Below are positions 52,784 to 61,980 of a stretch of 64,000 bases of DNA, one piece after another; the first letter of the stretch is position 1, and every line of letters begins with the position of its first letter. A program made the position numbers and the translations under genes. The DNA lies in the NCBI RefSeq assembly GCF_028369105.1, contig NZ_JAQNDO010000001.1, positions 11,130,501 through 11,194,500 of the forward strand, given 5' to 3'. The DNA comes from Polyangium mundeleinium. GTDB taxonomy: Bacteria > Myxococcota_A > Polyangia > Polyangiales > Polyangiaceae. The notes beneath the pieces are model-generated. The model saw only the letters and a program-made list of their open reading frames with translations, made no database searches and was not told where the DNA came from.

Positions 52784-54016
52784 ATGAAGCTCACTGGCAT
52801 CCGATCGATCGAGGACCTCGCCAAGGACGGCGGACTCGCGAACAAGCGCGTCTTCATCCGCGTCGACTTCAACGTCCCGCTCGACAAGAAGACGGGCGCG
52901 ATCACCGACGACGCGCGCATCCGTGAGTCGATCCCCACGATCAAGGTCGCGGTGGACGCGGGCGCGAAGGTGATCCTCGCCTCGCACCTCGGCCGACCGA
53001 AGCCGGGCAAGCATGAGGGCTGCTCCCTCGAACCGGCCGGCGCGCGCCTCGCGGAGCTCACGGGCTACGAGGTGCACCTGACCGACGACTGCGTCGGCGA
53101 TGGCCCGAAGAAGGTCATCCACGACCTGCGCACCGGCCAGGTTTGCCTCCTCGAAAACCTCCGCTTCCACGAGGAGGAGGAGAAGGACGAGGAGAACTTC
53201 GCGCGTCAACTCGCCGAGCTCTGCGACATCTACGTCGACGACGCATTCGGCGCGGCCCACCGCGCCCACGCCTCCGTGCACGCCCTGCCTCGCATGATCC
53301 GCGATCGCGGCGCGGGCCTGCTCATGCTGAAGGAGCTGCGCTCGCTCGCCCGCTTGCTCGATCGTCCCGAGAAGCCGTACGTCGCGGTGCTCGGCGGCGC
53401 GAAGGTGTCGGACAAGATCGCCGTCGTCGAGTCGCTGCTCAACGTCGTCGACACGCTCTGCATCGGCGGCGCCATGGCGAACACGTTCCTCGCGGCGCAA
53501 GGCAAGAAGGTCGCGGCGAGCAAGATCGAGGACGACAAACTCCCGCTCGCTCGCACGATCCTGCAGAAGGCGCGCGATCGCGGGGCGTCGGTCCTTTTGC
53601 CCGTCGACGTCATCGTGGCCAAGAGCCTCGACGCGGAGAGCGGCAGGGCCGTCAGCGTGGACGCGATCCCCGACGGCACCATGGCGCTCGACATCGGCCC
53701 GAAGACGATCGAGCTCTTCGGCAATGCCATCGAGCGCGCGAAGACCGTCTTCTGGAACGGCCCGATGGGCCTCTTCGAGTCGAAGCCGTTCTCGAACGGC
53801 ACCTTCGAGATCGCGCGCATCATGGCCCGCGCCGAAGGTTTCACCGTCGTCGGCGGCGGCGACAGCGCGGCGGCCGTGCGCGCCGCGGGCGAGGAGATCG
53901 CGAAGGGCATGGATCACATCTCGACGGGCGGCGGCGCTGCGCTCGAGCTCATCGAGGGCCGCAAGCTGCCGGGCGTCGAGGCGCTTCGTTCTGCCGTGGC
54001 GGAGGAAGCGTCGTGA
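52784..54016 (+). CDS. pgk: Phosphoglycerate kinase
   Basis: 410 residues. N-terminal RVDFNVPL (~25-32), the catalytic LASHLGRPK (~65-73) and the C-terminal GGGDSAAAV (ATP site, ~362) are visible. It makes ATP from 1,3-bisphosphoglycerate. Its stop overlaps the start of tpiA (GTGA), so translation is coupled. Confidence 0.98.
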   Translation: MKLTGIRSIEDLAKDGGLANKRVFIRVDFNVPLDKKTGAITDDARIRESIPTIKVAVDAGAKVILASHLGRPKPGKHEGCSLEPAGARLAELTGYEVHLTDDCVGDGPKKVIHDLRTGQVCLLENLRFHEEEEKDEENFARQLAELCDIYVDDAFGAAHRAHASVHALPRMIRDRGAGLLMLKELRSLARLLDRPEKPYVAVLGGAKVSDKIAVVESLLNVVDTLCIGGAMANTFLAAQGKKVAASKIEDDKLPLARTILQKARDRGASVLLPVDVIVAKSLDAESGRAVSVDAIPDGTMALDIGPKTIELFGNAIERAKTVFWNGPMGLFESKPFSNGTFEIARIMARAEGFTVVGGGDSAAAVRAAGEEIAKGMDHISTGGGAALELIEGRKLPGVEALRSAVAEEAS

Positions 54017-54804
54017 ACGTCGCGCGCCGCCCCCTCATCGCGGGCAACTGGAAAATGAACGCCGGTGGCCAGGACGCATGCAGCCTGGCCCTCGGCGTGG
54101 TCGAGGCGGCGCGCCGCTCGGCCCGCGTCGACGTCGTGATCTGCCCGCCGTTCACGGCGCTCGCCGCGGCCGCGCACGAGCTCTGGGAGTCGAAGAGCGC
54201 CGTGATGCTCGGCGCCCAGAACATGCACCCCGAGCCCGCCGGGGCCTTCACCGGCGAGATCAGCGCGCCGATGCTCAAAGACTCCGGCGCGACCTGGGTC
54301 ATCCTCGGCCACAGCGAGCGCCGACAGATCTTCGGCGAGACGGACGAGCTCATCGCCCGAAAAATCGCCGCCGCGATCCGCGCCGAGCTCCAGCCGATCG
54401 CCTGCGTCGGCGAGACGCTCGAGGAGCGCGAAGCTGGAAAGACGCTCGAGGTCGTCGAGCGCCAGACCCGCGCCTTCCTCGACGAGCTTGCCAAGCGCCC
54501 GGGCTTCGGCGTCATCGCTTACGAGCCGGTCTGGGCGATCGGGACGGGCAAGGTCGCTCGTCCCGAGGACGCCCAGGAGGTCCACGCGATGATCCGCGGC
54601 CTCTGCGCGAGCGTCTCCGAGGAGCTCGCCGCGTCCACGCGGATCCTCTACGGCGGCAGCGTGAAGGGTGACAATGCCGAGGGCCTGCTCGGCCAGGCGG
54701 ACGTCGACGGTGCCCTCGTCGGCGGCGCCTCCCTCGACGCGACCGGCTTCGGCAAGATCATCGACAGCGCCGAGCGGCTGGCGGACGCCGCGGAACGAGG
54801 GTAG
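54013..54804 (+). CDS. tpiA: Triose-phosphate isomerase
   Basis: 263 residues from a GTG at 54013. The family signature NWKMN (~12-16), the catalytic His in GHSERR (~98-103), the catalytic Glu in YEPVWAIGTGK (~171-181) and GGSVKGDN (~218) are intact. It interconverts dihydroxyacetone phosphate and glyceraldehyde 3-phosphate. Co-transcribed with pgk and secG. Confidence 0.98.
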   Translation: MNVARRPLIAGNWKMNAGGQDACSLALGVVEAARRSARVDVVICPPFTALAAAAHELWESKSAVMLGAQNMHPEPAGAFTGEISAPMLKDSGATWVILGHSERRQIFGETDELIARKIAAAIRAELQPIACVGETLEEREAGKTLEVVERQTRAFLDELAKRPGFGVIAYEPVWAIGTGKVARPEDAQEVHAMIRGLCASVSEELAASTRILYGGSVKGDNAEGLLGQADVDGALVGGASLDATGFGKIIDSAERLADAAERG

Positions 54805-54821
54805 AACGTCGCCGTGCGCCG

Positions 54822-55091
54822 ATGCTGACCACTCTGCTCAACGTCATCCACGTCATCGTTTGTATCTTCCTGATCCTCGTGGTGCTCCTGCAGCAGGGCC
54901 GCGGCGGAGGCCTCGGCTCGTCGTTCGGCGGCGGTGCGCAGGTCTTCGGCGGCCGCGGCGCGGGCAACTTCATGACCCGCCTCACCGCGATCTGCGCCGC
55001 GATCTTCATGGTCACCAGCATGTCCCTCGCGTACCTGTCCTCCGCGGGTGATCGCGAGCTCAAGCAGTTCGAGAACACGCAGCAGAAGTAG
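54822..55091 (+). CDS. secG: SecG protein-export subunit
   Basis: 89 residues with two membrane helices (~5-23 and ~52-70) separated by the Gly/Ser/Phe loop GGLGSSFGGGAQVFGGRGA (~28-46), a hallmark of SecG. It is a non-essential part of the SecYEG translocon. It lies 17 bases after tpiA, in the conserved tpiA-secG arrangement. Confidence 0.95.
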   Translation: MLTTLLNVIHVIVCIFLILVVLLQQGRGGGLGSSFGGGAQVFGGRGAGNFMTRLTAICAAIFMVTSMSLAYLSSAGDRELKQFENTQQK

Positions 55092-55114
55092 CGCCGCGCC
55101 CGAGGCGGATCCCC

Positions 55115-56635
55115 TTGCCCGCGTTGTTGCAGAGACGCGATCTCGGCCTCGTTGCGCTCGTCAAGGTGATCGCGGCGGCGATCGTGATCGCCACGGGCTT
55201 TCGCGCCGTCAGCGACGACGACTTCGCGCGCGTCGTCATCGCGCAGGACTTCGCCCACGCCCCGAAGCTCGATCCGACCGGCACGAGCTGGCTCCCCTTC
55301 CCCTTCTGGATCACAGGCGCCGCCATGCTCGGCGCGGGACGTACGCTCCTCGTCGCGCGCGTCACCGCCTTCGTCCTTGGCGTCCTCTCGGCCGTGCTCG
55401 TCGCGCTCGCGGCCGAGCGCCTCGCGAATCGATCCACGCTTGGGGGCTTCGCGCCGACAAGCGGTGCTGCGCCCCCAAACCCCCGAATCGCCGCCCTCCT
55501 CGGCGCCGCCCTCGCCGCCGTTTTCCCCTGGAGCGCGCGCCTCGGCGTCGCCACCGTCCCCGAGCTCCCCACCGCGGCGCTCGCCCTCTTCGCGATGGCC
55601 TCGCTCGTGGGCCCGCGTGAGCCCCGGGCGCGCCTCTTCGGCGGCCTCGCGCTCCTCGGCGCCACCCTCTCGCGGTACGACGTCTGGCCCATCGCCGCCG
55701 CGTTTGCCGCCCTCACCGGCCTCGACGCCCTCCGTGATCGCGACCGATCCGGCAAGGACCGCGCCCTCTTCGTCCTCGCGGCGGCCCTCGCGCTCCTCGG
55801 CCCTCTGCTGTGGGTCCTCTGGAACCATTTCACCCGCGGCAGCGCCTTCGACTCCCTCGACCGCGTCGCCGCCTACCGCCGCGCCCTCGGCGGCGACGCC
55901 GACGCCCTTCTCTCGCGCCTCTTCGCCTACCCGCTCGCCATGGCTCGCCACGAGCCCGAGCTCTTCAGCGCGCTCGCCGTCCTCCTCGCCCTCGCCGCGC
56001 TCCCCTCGCTCCGCGCCGCAGCCCGCGAAACCCTCCGCCCGTACGCGCGCCCCCTCGCCCTTGCCCTCTTCCAGCTCGTCGCCCTCTCCGCGGCGCTCGT
56101 CAAGGACGGCGCCCCGACGCATCACCCCGAGCGTGCGGTCCTCGTTGGCCTCCTTCTCTGCGCCCTCGTCGTTGGCGACCTCGCGGCCACGCTGCTCCCT
56201 CGCGCGAGCCGGCAGGCCCGCCTCGGCGCGGCGACCGCTGCCGTCGCCCTCCTCGTCTTCAGCCTCGTCATCGTCCGCCGCTGGTTCCGCGGCGAAGACT
56301 TCGTCCCGCGCACGGACGAGGTCGCCATCGGCGACGCCGCGCGCGCGCTCGTCCCCCCTGGCGAACGTGTCCTCGTCGAGGTGCGCGATTATGGCCATTT
56401 CGCCATCACCGCGGCCCTCGGCCGCCCCGAGGACGTCGTCCTCGACCGCGACCTCGATCCTCGCAAACCCGCCTCTGCCTCCACCTTCGACGCCCCCGAC
56501 GGCCTCCCGCGCCGCCTCGCCGAAGCACGCGCGCACTTCCTCCTCGGGCGCACGGCGAGCCCTGCCGCGGCCGTCCTTGGCCCGCCGCGCGCCGTCCACG
56601 GCTCGTTCGGGTTATGGGAGCACGGGAGCCGCTGA
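55115..56635 (+). CDS. GT-C-type membrane glycosyltransferase
   Basis: 506 residues from TTG 55115 (23 bases after secG). Ten or more membrane helices. The first loop has SDDDFARV (~33-40), the acidic cluster typical of the GT-C fold that uses polyprenyl-phosphate sugars. A ~130-residue soluble C-terminal part carries a small domain. It would add a sugar to an envelope acceptor outside the membrane. It sits next to a WbpD-like sugar enzyme, which supports polysaccharide or glycoprotein synthesis. Confidence 0.75.
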   Translation: MPALLQRRDLGLVALVKVIAAAIVIATGFRAVSDDDFARVVIAQDFAHAPKLDPTGTSWLPFPFWITGAAMLGAGRTLLVARVTAFVLGVLSAVLVALAAERLANRSTLGGFAPTSGAAPPNPRIAALLGAALAAVFPWSARLGVATVPELPTAALALFAMASLVGPREPRARLFGGLALLGATLSRYDVWPIAAAFAALTGLDALRDRDRSGKDRALFVLAAALALLGPLLWVLWNHFTRGSAFDSLDRVAAYRRALGGDADALLSRLFAYPLAMARHEPELFSALAVLLALAALPSLRAAARETLRPYARPLALALFQLVALSAALVKDGAPTHHPERAVLVGLLLCALVVGDLAATLLPRASRQARLGAATAAVALLVFSLVIVRRWFRGEDFVPRTDEVAIGDAARALVPPGERVLVEVRDYGHFAITAALGRPEDVVLDRDLDPRKPASASTFDAPDGLPRRLAEARAHFLLGRTASPAAAVLGPPRAVHGSFGLWEHGSR

Positions 56636-56638
56636 TTA

Positions 56639-57289
56639 ATGCAATCCCCCTTCGTGCACCCCTCCGCCTATGTCGACGAGCCTTCCTCCCTCGGCGAGGG
56701 CACGCGCATCTGGCATTTTTGCCACGTCATGCCGGGCGCTCGGATTGGCAAGCGTTGCGTGCTTGGCCAGGGCGTCTTCGTGGCGAGCGGCGTCGTCATC
56801 GGGGACGACGTGCGGATCCAGAACAACGTCTCCCTGTACGAGGGCACGATCGTCGAGGATTCAGTCTTTCTCGGCCCCTCCTGCGTCCTGACGAACGTCA
56901 CGAACCCGCGCGCCGAAATCGATCGCCGGGGCCTCTACGAAACGACCGTGATCCGCCGCGGCGCCACGATTGGCGCGAATGCAACGATCATGTGTGGCAC
57001 GACCATCGGGCGGCATGCGTTCGTCGGCGCCGGCGCGCTCGTCACGCGGGACGTCCCCGACTATGCGCTGATGACGGGCGTCCCGGCGCGACGCACGGGC
57101 ACCATGAGTCGGCACGGGCAGAAGCTCGGGCGGCCTGGGCCTGACGGGATCATGGTTTGTCCCGAGAGTGGATATCGATATCGGATCGAGGAGGGGCTCG
57201 TCCGTTGCTTGGATCTTCCCGAGGATGCGCCGCTGCCGTCGGGCGGGCGCGACCTGGGCAAGCCTTACATCCGATCGCGCCCGGGTTGA
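56639..57289 (+). CDS. WbpD-like left-handed beta-helix N-acetyltransferase
   Basis: 216 residues with many hexapeptide repeats (~5-150, for example IGANATIMCGTTIGRHAFVG around ~112-131), which form the left-handed beta-helix. This matches WbpD/WlbB-like acetyl-CoA N-acetyltransferases of amino sugars in O-antigen synthesis. The end has CPESGYRYRIEEGLVRC (~176-192), a zinc-ribbon-like fragment. Starts three bases after the glycosyltransferase stop, so the two are surely co-transcribed. Confidence 0.92.
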   Translation: MQSPFVHPSAYVDEPSSLGEGTRIWHFCHVMPGARIGKRCVLGQGVFVASGVVIGDDVRIQNNVSLYEGTIVEDSVFLGPSCVLTNVTNPRAEIDRRGLYETTVIRRGATIGANATIMCGTTIGRHAFVGAGALVTRDVPDYALMTGVPARRTGTMSRHGQKLGRPGPDGIMVCPESGYRYRIEEGLVRCLDLPEDAPLPSGGRDLGKPYIRSRPG

Positions 57290-57302
57290 GACGGACCGGC
57301 GG

Positions 57303-57656
57303 CTATTTCTTGCTGCCGCCGAGCCCCTTGCCGAGGCCCTTGAAGAAGTCGTCGACGACGTTCTGAAAGCCCTTCATGCCGGCGCCTGCGACGCAGCCCA
57401 TGGCTTCGCCGCAGGTCTTGGCCCCGTCGACGCACTCGATCCCCTTGTCGACCGGCTCGTCGCCGGCGACCTTGCGCCACTGCTCGACCTCCTCGACACA
57501 GCGGTCGAGGTCGTCCTTCGTCCCGTTCTTTTCGCCGCACAGGTCGGCGATGCGCACGCAGGCAGCGCGCTCGGGCTTCTTCATGTAGGCGAACGCCGCC
57601 ACGCCGGCGCCGCCGCAAACACCGAGAGCGAGAACGACCGCGAGAGTTTTGCTCAT
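57303..57656 (-). CDS. Small anchored or secreted Cys-rich protein (117 aa)
   Basis: ATG 57656 has CGGAG eight bases upstream. An N-terminal membrane helix or uncleaved signal (~5-24) is followed by ~90 residues with six cysteines (~32-92), then a Lys/Gly end. It resembles a disulfide-stabilised periplasmic protein; the family is unknown. It converges on the acetyltransferase gene and has its own candidate promoter. Confidence 0.75.
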   Translation of the reverse strand: MSKTLAVVLALGVCGGAGVAAFAYMKKPERAACVRIADLCGEKNGTKDDLDRCVEEVEQWRKVAGDEPVDKGIECVDGAKTCGEAMGCVAGAGMKGFQNVVDDFFKGLGKGLGGSKK

Positions 57657-57680
57657 TTGGTTCTCCGGGAGAGCATCGAC

Positions 57681-57709
57681 GTTTTGCGCACGGCCCTCGG
57701 TCACGTCAA
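57681..57709 (-). promoter_or_regulatory. Candidate promoter of the 117-residue Cys-rich gene
   Basis: Read on the minus strand: TTGACG (57709-57704), a 17-base spacer and CAAAAC (57686-57681). The leader to ATG 57656 is ~24 bases. The -35 is good and the -10 is poor. Confidence 0.38.
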
Positions 57710-57783
57710 GCGGACGGGGACCGATTTTCCTTGGGTTGCAACTTCCACCTCGGCAAAAAAAACTCTACCGCGACAGGACGATT

Positions 57784-59238
57784 TCAATTGGGCTCGAAGA
57801 ACCCGAGGTAACGCAAATCCGCGCACTCCTGGGCGCCGGATCCGTTGCCGAGGACGTAGAAGGAGTTGTTCACCGGGACGGGGGCCTGCGCCGGCCCCGA
57901 GAAGGTGCCGCCCCCGGACACGATCAGCCTTTGTTCGGTCGCCGAGTGAATCGCCTCCACTTGGATCTCCTGATCCCGGGTCCACGCGAGCGCGGCGGAT
58001 TCGAGGTTGACCTTGTCGATACGAAACACGATCTTTTTGTCCGAGAACCGAAAAAAGAGACGGTTATCGTTGTTGATGTTGAGCAAATCGTGCTCGTTCT
58101 CCGTGGTCTCGGCGGTGGCATAATTCGGCGCGAAACGGATCTTCACGTGGAAATAGCCGCCCGGCGCGACGATCGGCGGGGCGATGACGGAGAGTTTGTC
58201 GGCCTCCCGGACACGCTCCAGTGCCTGCGTCGTCGGGATGTAGCTCGATGGATACTTGACGCTGTTGTTGTTGTCCTTCGTCTCGAGCTGCGCACCATAG
58301 GCGAACACCGCCGTCGGCGTCTCGATCGGCGCAGGATCCCCGTCCCCATCGCCGCGGGTCTCCAGGAGGAAATAGCCGTCGTCCTCGCCGACCTCGTAAC
58401 GCTTCCAGTTCGCGGCATCATCGATGACGTCGACCGTCCACCCGGAGTTTCCCGGCTCCATGACGAAATAGGCGTAGGGGCCGACATCACCCTGCCCACG
58501 AAACCATGCTGACCCGTATCCCTTGGGAAGCGTCGAATAGTTCGATTGCTGTTTTCCCGTGGAATCGAATCTCGTGGCGCTCATACCTCCCGCCGGATCC
58601 GGCTGCCCCGGCGTGATTGCCATCCCGACCGCCCCGACCGGAGTCGTCCAGCCCACCCCCATCCACGATTCTCCGTTCCAGATCCTGTTCTTCCGCTTGC
58701 TCTCCACGCTGAGCCCCCAGGCAGGCCCCACGTTTCTCGGACGTGCTGCGTTCGCAGGATAGGGGAGCTTCAGGCTGTGCGGACCCACCTGCGAGGTCCT
58801 ATCGGCCGTCGGACATTCGATCTTGAGCCAGTCGCCTGGCAACGTGTAAATGGGTAAAGTGGCCGCAGGAGGCGTCGTCGCCGTCCATTCGCGGATCGCC
58901 ACCGGCCCCCCGCCGCCCGAGCCGCCCGTTCCACCGACGCCGCCCGTTCCACCGACGCCGCCCACGCCGCCCATTCCACCGACGGCGACCCCGCCCATTC
59001 CACCCACGCCGCCCATCCCGCCGTCGCCACCCATCCCGCCGCCGCCCATCCCGCCCGGCCCCACGGTCGCGCCGCCGCCGTTCCCGCCCGAAGACGACGA
59101 CGACGCTTGTCCCATCGGCGCCGACCCGAGCTGATCGAGGCTACACGCGCCGAGCCACGCGCCCGTCACGAGCGCAGCGATGCCAGAGATCCCAAGTGAA
59201 GCAAGGCCGCGACGCCCGCGGCGAGACGAACGTTCCAT
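57784..59238 (-). CDS. Surface lipoprotein with Gly-rich tether and phage-fibre-type carbohydrate-binding module
   Basis: ATG 59238. Lipobox LGAC (~32), then a Gly/Met/Val-rich tether (~55-112). The central part (~120-330) ends with a segment (GAQLE, then SYIPTTQALERVREAD, ~307-335) that is the well-known end of a carbohydrate-binding module found in phage tail-fibre and head-spike proteins. A second beta-rich domain (~345-484) looks LamG-like. The gene is not in a prophage. Glycan binding on the surface is the likely role. It diverges from the O-antigen-ligase-like gene with a 126-base gap. Confidence 0.8.
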   Translation of the reverse strand: MERSSRRGRRGLASLGISGIAALVTGAWLGACSLDQLGSAPMGQASSSSSGGNGGGATVGPGGMGGGGMGGDGGMGGVGGMGGVAVGGMGGVGGVGGTGGVGGTGGSGGGGPVAIREWTATTPPAATLPIYTLPGDWLKIECPTADRTSQVGPHSLKLPYPANAARPRNVGPAWGLSVESKRKNRIWNGESWMGVGWTTPVGAVGMAITPGQPDPAGGMSATRFDSTGKQQSNYSTLPKGYGSAWFRGQGDVGPYAYFVMEPGNSGWTVDVIDDAANWKRYEVGEDDGYFLLETRGDGDGDPAPIETPTAVFAYGAQLETKDNNNSVKYPSSYIPTTQALERVREADKLSVIAPPIVAPGGYFHVKIRFAPNYATAETTENEHDLLNINNDNRLFFRFSDKKIVFRIDKVNLESAALAWTRDQEIQVEAIHSATEQRLIVSGGGTFSGPAQAPVPVNNSFYVLGNGSGAQECADLRYLGFFEPN

Positions 59239-59364
59239 GATCAGGAATCCTCTGCGGAACACGACCCGGCGTCAACGAACGCGCGGCGCCATCTCGCGCC
59301 CCGACGCCCGATCGTTCTGCGATACACTCGGCTCCCTCCCGCGCGCCCCGATCACGAGCCTCGG

Positions 59365-61947
59365 ATGCCTCCTACCTCCCGATCCAGCCCGCGCCGAGAT
59401 CGCGGAAGCTCCGGCTCCGTTCGGCCCCTCGTCGCCCTCGTCGCCCTCACCGTCGCGAGCTCCGCCCTCGCGCTCGGCGGCGTCCACGTCCGCGTCGTCG
59501 CCCTCCTCGCGCCCTTCGCCTTCGCCGCCGCTGCCCTCGCGCTTCAACGCGAACAAGAGCGCAAGGGCTCGGTCTCGCTCGCCTTGCCCGCGCTCCTCGC
59601 GACCGCGCTCGCCGCCTACACGCTCCTGCAGGCCGTGCCCTTGCCGATGGCCCTGCTCGAGCGCCTCGCGCCGGGCAACGCCGACGTCTGGTCCCGCGCC
59701 CTCCTGCCCTTCGGTGAAGCCGGCCCGCGCTTCGCGAGCCTCTCGCTCGATCCCGGCGGCTCGATCGTCGAGGCCCTGAAGTGGTCCTCCTACGCCGCGA
59801 TCTTCACCGCCTCGGCGGCCGTGTCCGCGCGCCGCGGCGCCGCCACCGGCATCACCCTCGTCTTCCTCTCGGCCCTCGCCGTTGCGCTCGTCACCGTCGT
59901 GCACGGCCTCGCAGGCCTGACGAAGGTCTACGGCTTTTACACGCCCTCGGTCGCGCTGCCTCCGTGGCACGTCGGACCGCTCATCAACGCGAACACCCTC
60001 GCCGGCTACCTGAACCTCGGCGCGCTCGCGGGCATGGGCCTCGCCCTCATGCACGATCCCGTCGCGCCGCGCTGGCTCGTCGCCGCGGGCGTCGCGTTCC
60101 TCGTCGCCGTCGACGTCACGTCGGCCTCGCGCGGCGGCGTGATCGCCTTGATCTTCGGCGTCCTCCTGCTCGCGCTCCTCCTGCGGATCCGCGCTGCGCG
60201 TCGCGGTGGCAGCGGCGACGCCGAACCCTCGCTCCGATGGCTCCTCGGCGCCGCGCTCCTCGGCGGCGCTGCGCTCGCGCTCCTCGGCGGCACGCGCGAC
60301 ACCTGGTTCGAGCTCTACGACAAGAACCTCGACAAACTCCAGATGGTGCGCTGGGCGCTGCCCGTCTTGCGCGAGCACCCGATCTTCGGCATCGGCCGCG
60401 GCGCCTTCGAAAGCGTCTTCCCTGCGTACCGCGCGAGCTCGGGCCACGTCGTCTTCGCGTACATCGAGAACTTCCCGGCGCAGTGGCTCGTCGAGTGGGG
60501 CGCGCCCGTCGCGCTCGCGTCGCTCGTCCTCTTCGCGTGGGCGCTCGCCCCCTCGCGCCTCGGCGCCTTGCGCAGCCGTCTTGCGGCGGCCGCATTCACG
60601 GGCGTCGTCGTGGTCCTCCTCCAGAACCTCGCCGACCTCTCGCTGGAAATCCCGGCCGTCTGCTTCGCCCTCGCCACGGTGCTCGGCTCGTTGTGGGGAG
60701 ATCGCGCGCGCTCGCGCCCCTCGCGTGGCCTCGCCGCGAAGGCCCCGAACAAGCTCACGCGCCTCGCGCCGGCGATCGCGCTCTTCGTGGGCCTCGCGCT
60801 CGCGGCCGCTTCCTTCCGGCTCGGACATCCAGACGTCGGCGCCGAGCGCGACGTGATCCGGACGATGTATGAAGCGACGAACCCCGCGGATCCTGCCGCG
60901 CACGACGCGCTCGAAGGCGCGCTCCGCGCGGCGATGCGCCGCCACCCGGCCGAGCCGTATTTCCCGCTCATCGGCGCGCTCGCGGCCTACCAGGGCAAAC
61001 GCGAGAGCGCGCTCCCGTGGCTCCAGCGCACCCTCGAACGAGGCCACGTGAACGGCCGCGCGCACCTCTTGCTCGCGCAGGTCCTCGCCAGCCGCGGCGC
61101 GCGCCGCCAGGCCTTGCTCGAGCTGCGGATCGCCGTCACGCAAGACAGCTCGCTCGTGGGCCCCGCGGGCGTGTTCGCGGTCCGGCTCTCGAAGGACGAA
61201 GGCGAATTGAGCGGCGCCGTCCCCGAAGGCAAAGCGGGCACGCCCATGCTCGACGAGCTCGCGGTGCAGGCGCGGAACGCTGGCAACGCCACGCTCAGCG
61301 CGCGCCTCGATGCCGAAGCGATCACGCGAAATCCCGGCGCCCACGGCCCGCGCGTGCGCGCCGCGGACGCCCTGCTCGACGCGCTCGTGAAGGGCACGTG
61401 TGACGATCGCGCTCGCTGCATGCGAGAGATCGAGGCGCACGCGGCCGCGCTCGAATCCGCGTTCCCCGGGGACTTCATGGCCGATCGGATCCGCGCGCGC
61501 TCCCTCGTCACCGAGGGCAAAAGCGAGGACGCCGAGGCCCGGCTCGCGGCGCGATGCCCGCTCGTCAAGGAGCGCGCCGCCTGCTTGCGCGCGCGCGTCG
61601 AGATCGCCTCCCAGGTCCCCGGCGTCGCGCGCATCGACGCGGCCAGCAAAGACCTCCTCGCCGCGACCTGCCTCTCGGCCTCCGCCTGCGCCGAGGCAGC
61701 CGCCTTCCTCGCGCGCCTCCGCGAGACCCGCGGCGACGCCGGCGCCGCGCTCACGCTCTACGACCGCGCGGCCCGCGAAGAACCGACCGAGGCCCGGTGG
61801 CTCGCGCTCGCGGACGCTGCGAGTCGCGGAGGCGCACACGCGCAGGCCGTGATGGCGCTCGAACGCGCGGCGCAGAAGCGGGGAATGACGGAGGAGTTGA
61901 GGAAACGGATCGCGGAGGAGCGGGCGCGGGCGATGGGGGGAAAGTAG
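59365..61947 (+). CDS. O-antigen ligase/polymerase-like membrane protein with TPR-like tail
   Basis: 860 residues. About ten membrane helices in the first ~440 residues, with the Wzy/WaaL-type periplasmic loop motif REHPIFGIGRGAFESVFPAY (~332-351). Residues ~500-860 are a soluble helical TPR-like array. The first part matches the O-antigen ligase family, which joins polymerised glycan to a lipid or protein acceptor. Fits with the nearby GT-C and WbpD-like genes, although it is transcribed separately. ATG 59365. Confidence 0.85.
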   Translation: MPPTSRSSPRRDRGSSGSVRPLVALVALTVASSALALGGVHVRVVALLAPFAFAAAALALQREQERKGSVSLALPALLATALAAYTLLQAVPLPMALLERLAPGNADVWSRALLPFGEAGPRFASLSLDPGGSIVEALKWSSYAAIFTASAAVSARRGAATGITLVFLSALAVALVTVVHGLAGLTKVYGFYTPSVALPPWHVGPLINANTLAGYLNLGALAGMGLALMHDPVAPRWLVAAGVAFLVAVDVTSASRGGVIALIFGVLLLALLLRIRAARRGGSGDAEPSLRWLLGAALLGGAALALLGGTRDTWFELYDKNLDKLQMVRWALPVLREHPIFGIGRGAFESVFPAYRASSGHVVFAYIENFPAQWLVEWGAPVALASLVLFAWALAPSRLGALRSRLAAAAFTGVVVVLLQNLADLSLEIPAVCFALATVLGSLWGDRARSRPSRGLAAKAPNKLTRLAPAIALFVGLALAAASFRLGHPDVGAERDVIRTMYEATNPADPAAHDALEGALRAAMRRHPAEPYFPLIGALAAYQGKRESALPWLQRTLERGHVNGRAHLLLAQVLASRGARRQALLELRIAVTQDSSLVGPAGVFAVRLSKDEGELSGAVPEGKAGTPMLDELAVQARNAGNATLSARLDAEAITRNPGAHGPRVRAADALLDALVKGTCDDRARCMREIEAHAAALESAFPGDFMADRIRARSLVTEGKSEDAEARLAARCPLVKERAACLRARVEIASQVPGVARIDAASKDLLAATCLSASACAEAAAFLARLRETRGDAGAALTLYDRAAREEPTEARWLALADAASRGGAHAQAVMALERAAQKRGMTEELRKRIAEERARAMGGK

Positions 61948-61980
61948 CGAGGGAGCTGCTGCGGCTACGGCGGCTGATGA

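Noticed and set aside
57784-59238. A prophage fragment suggested by the fibre-like module
   Set aside because: The protein has a lipobox and Gly-rich tether, and neighbouring genes are cellular. No phage structural or lysis gene is nearby.
59272-61839. 855-codon minus-strand frame opposite the O-antigen-ligase-like gene
   Set aside because: Arg/Glu/Gly mirror sequence without helices or motifs. The plus strand has membrane helices and the ligase motif.
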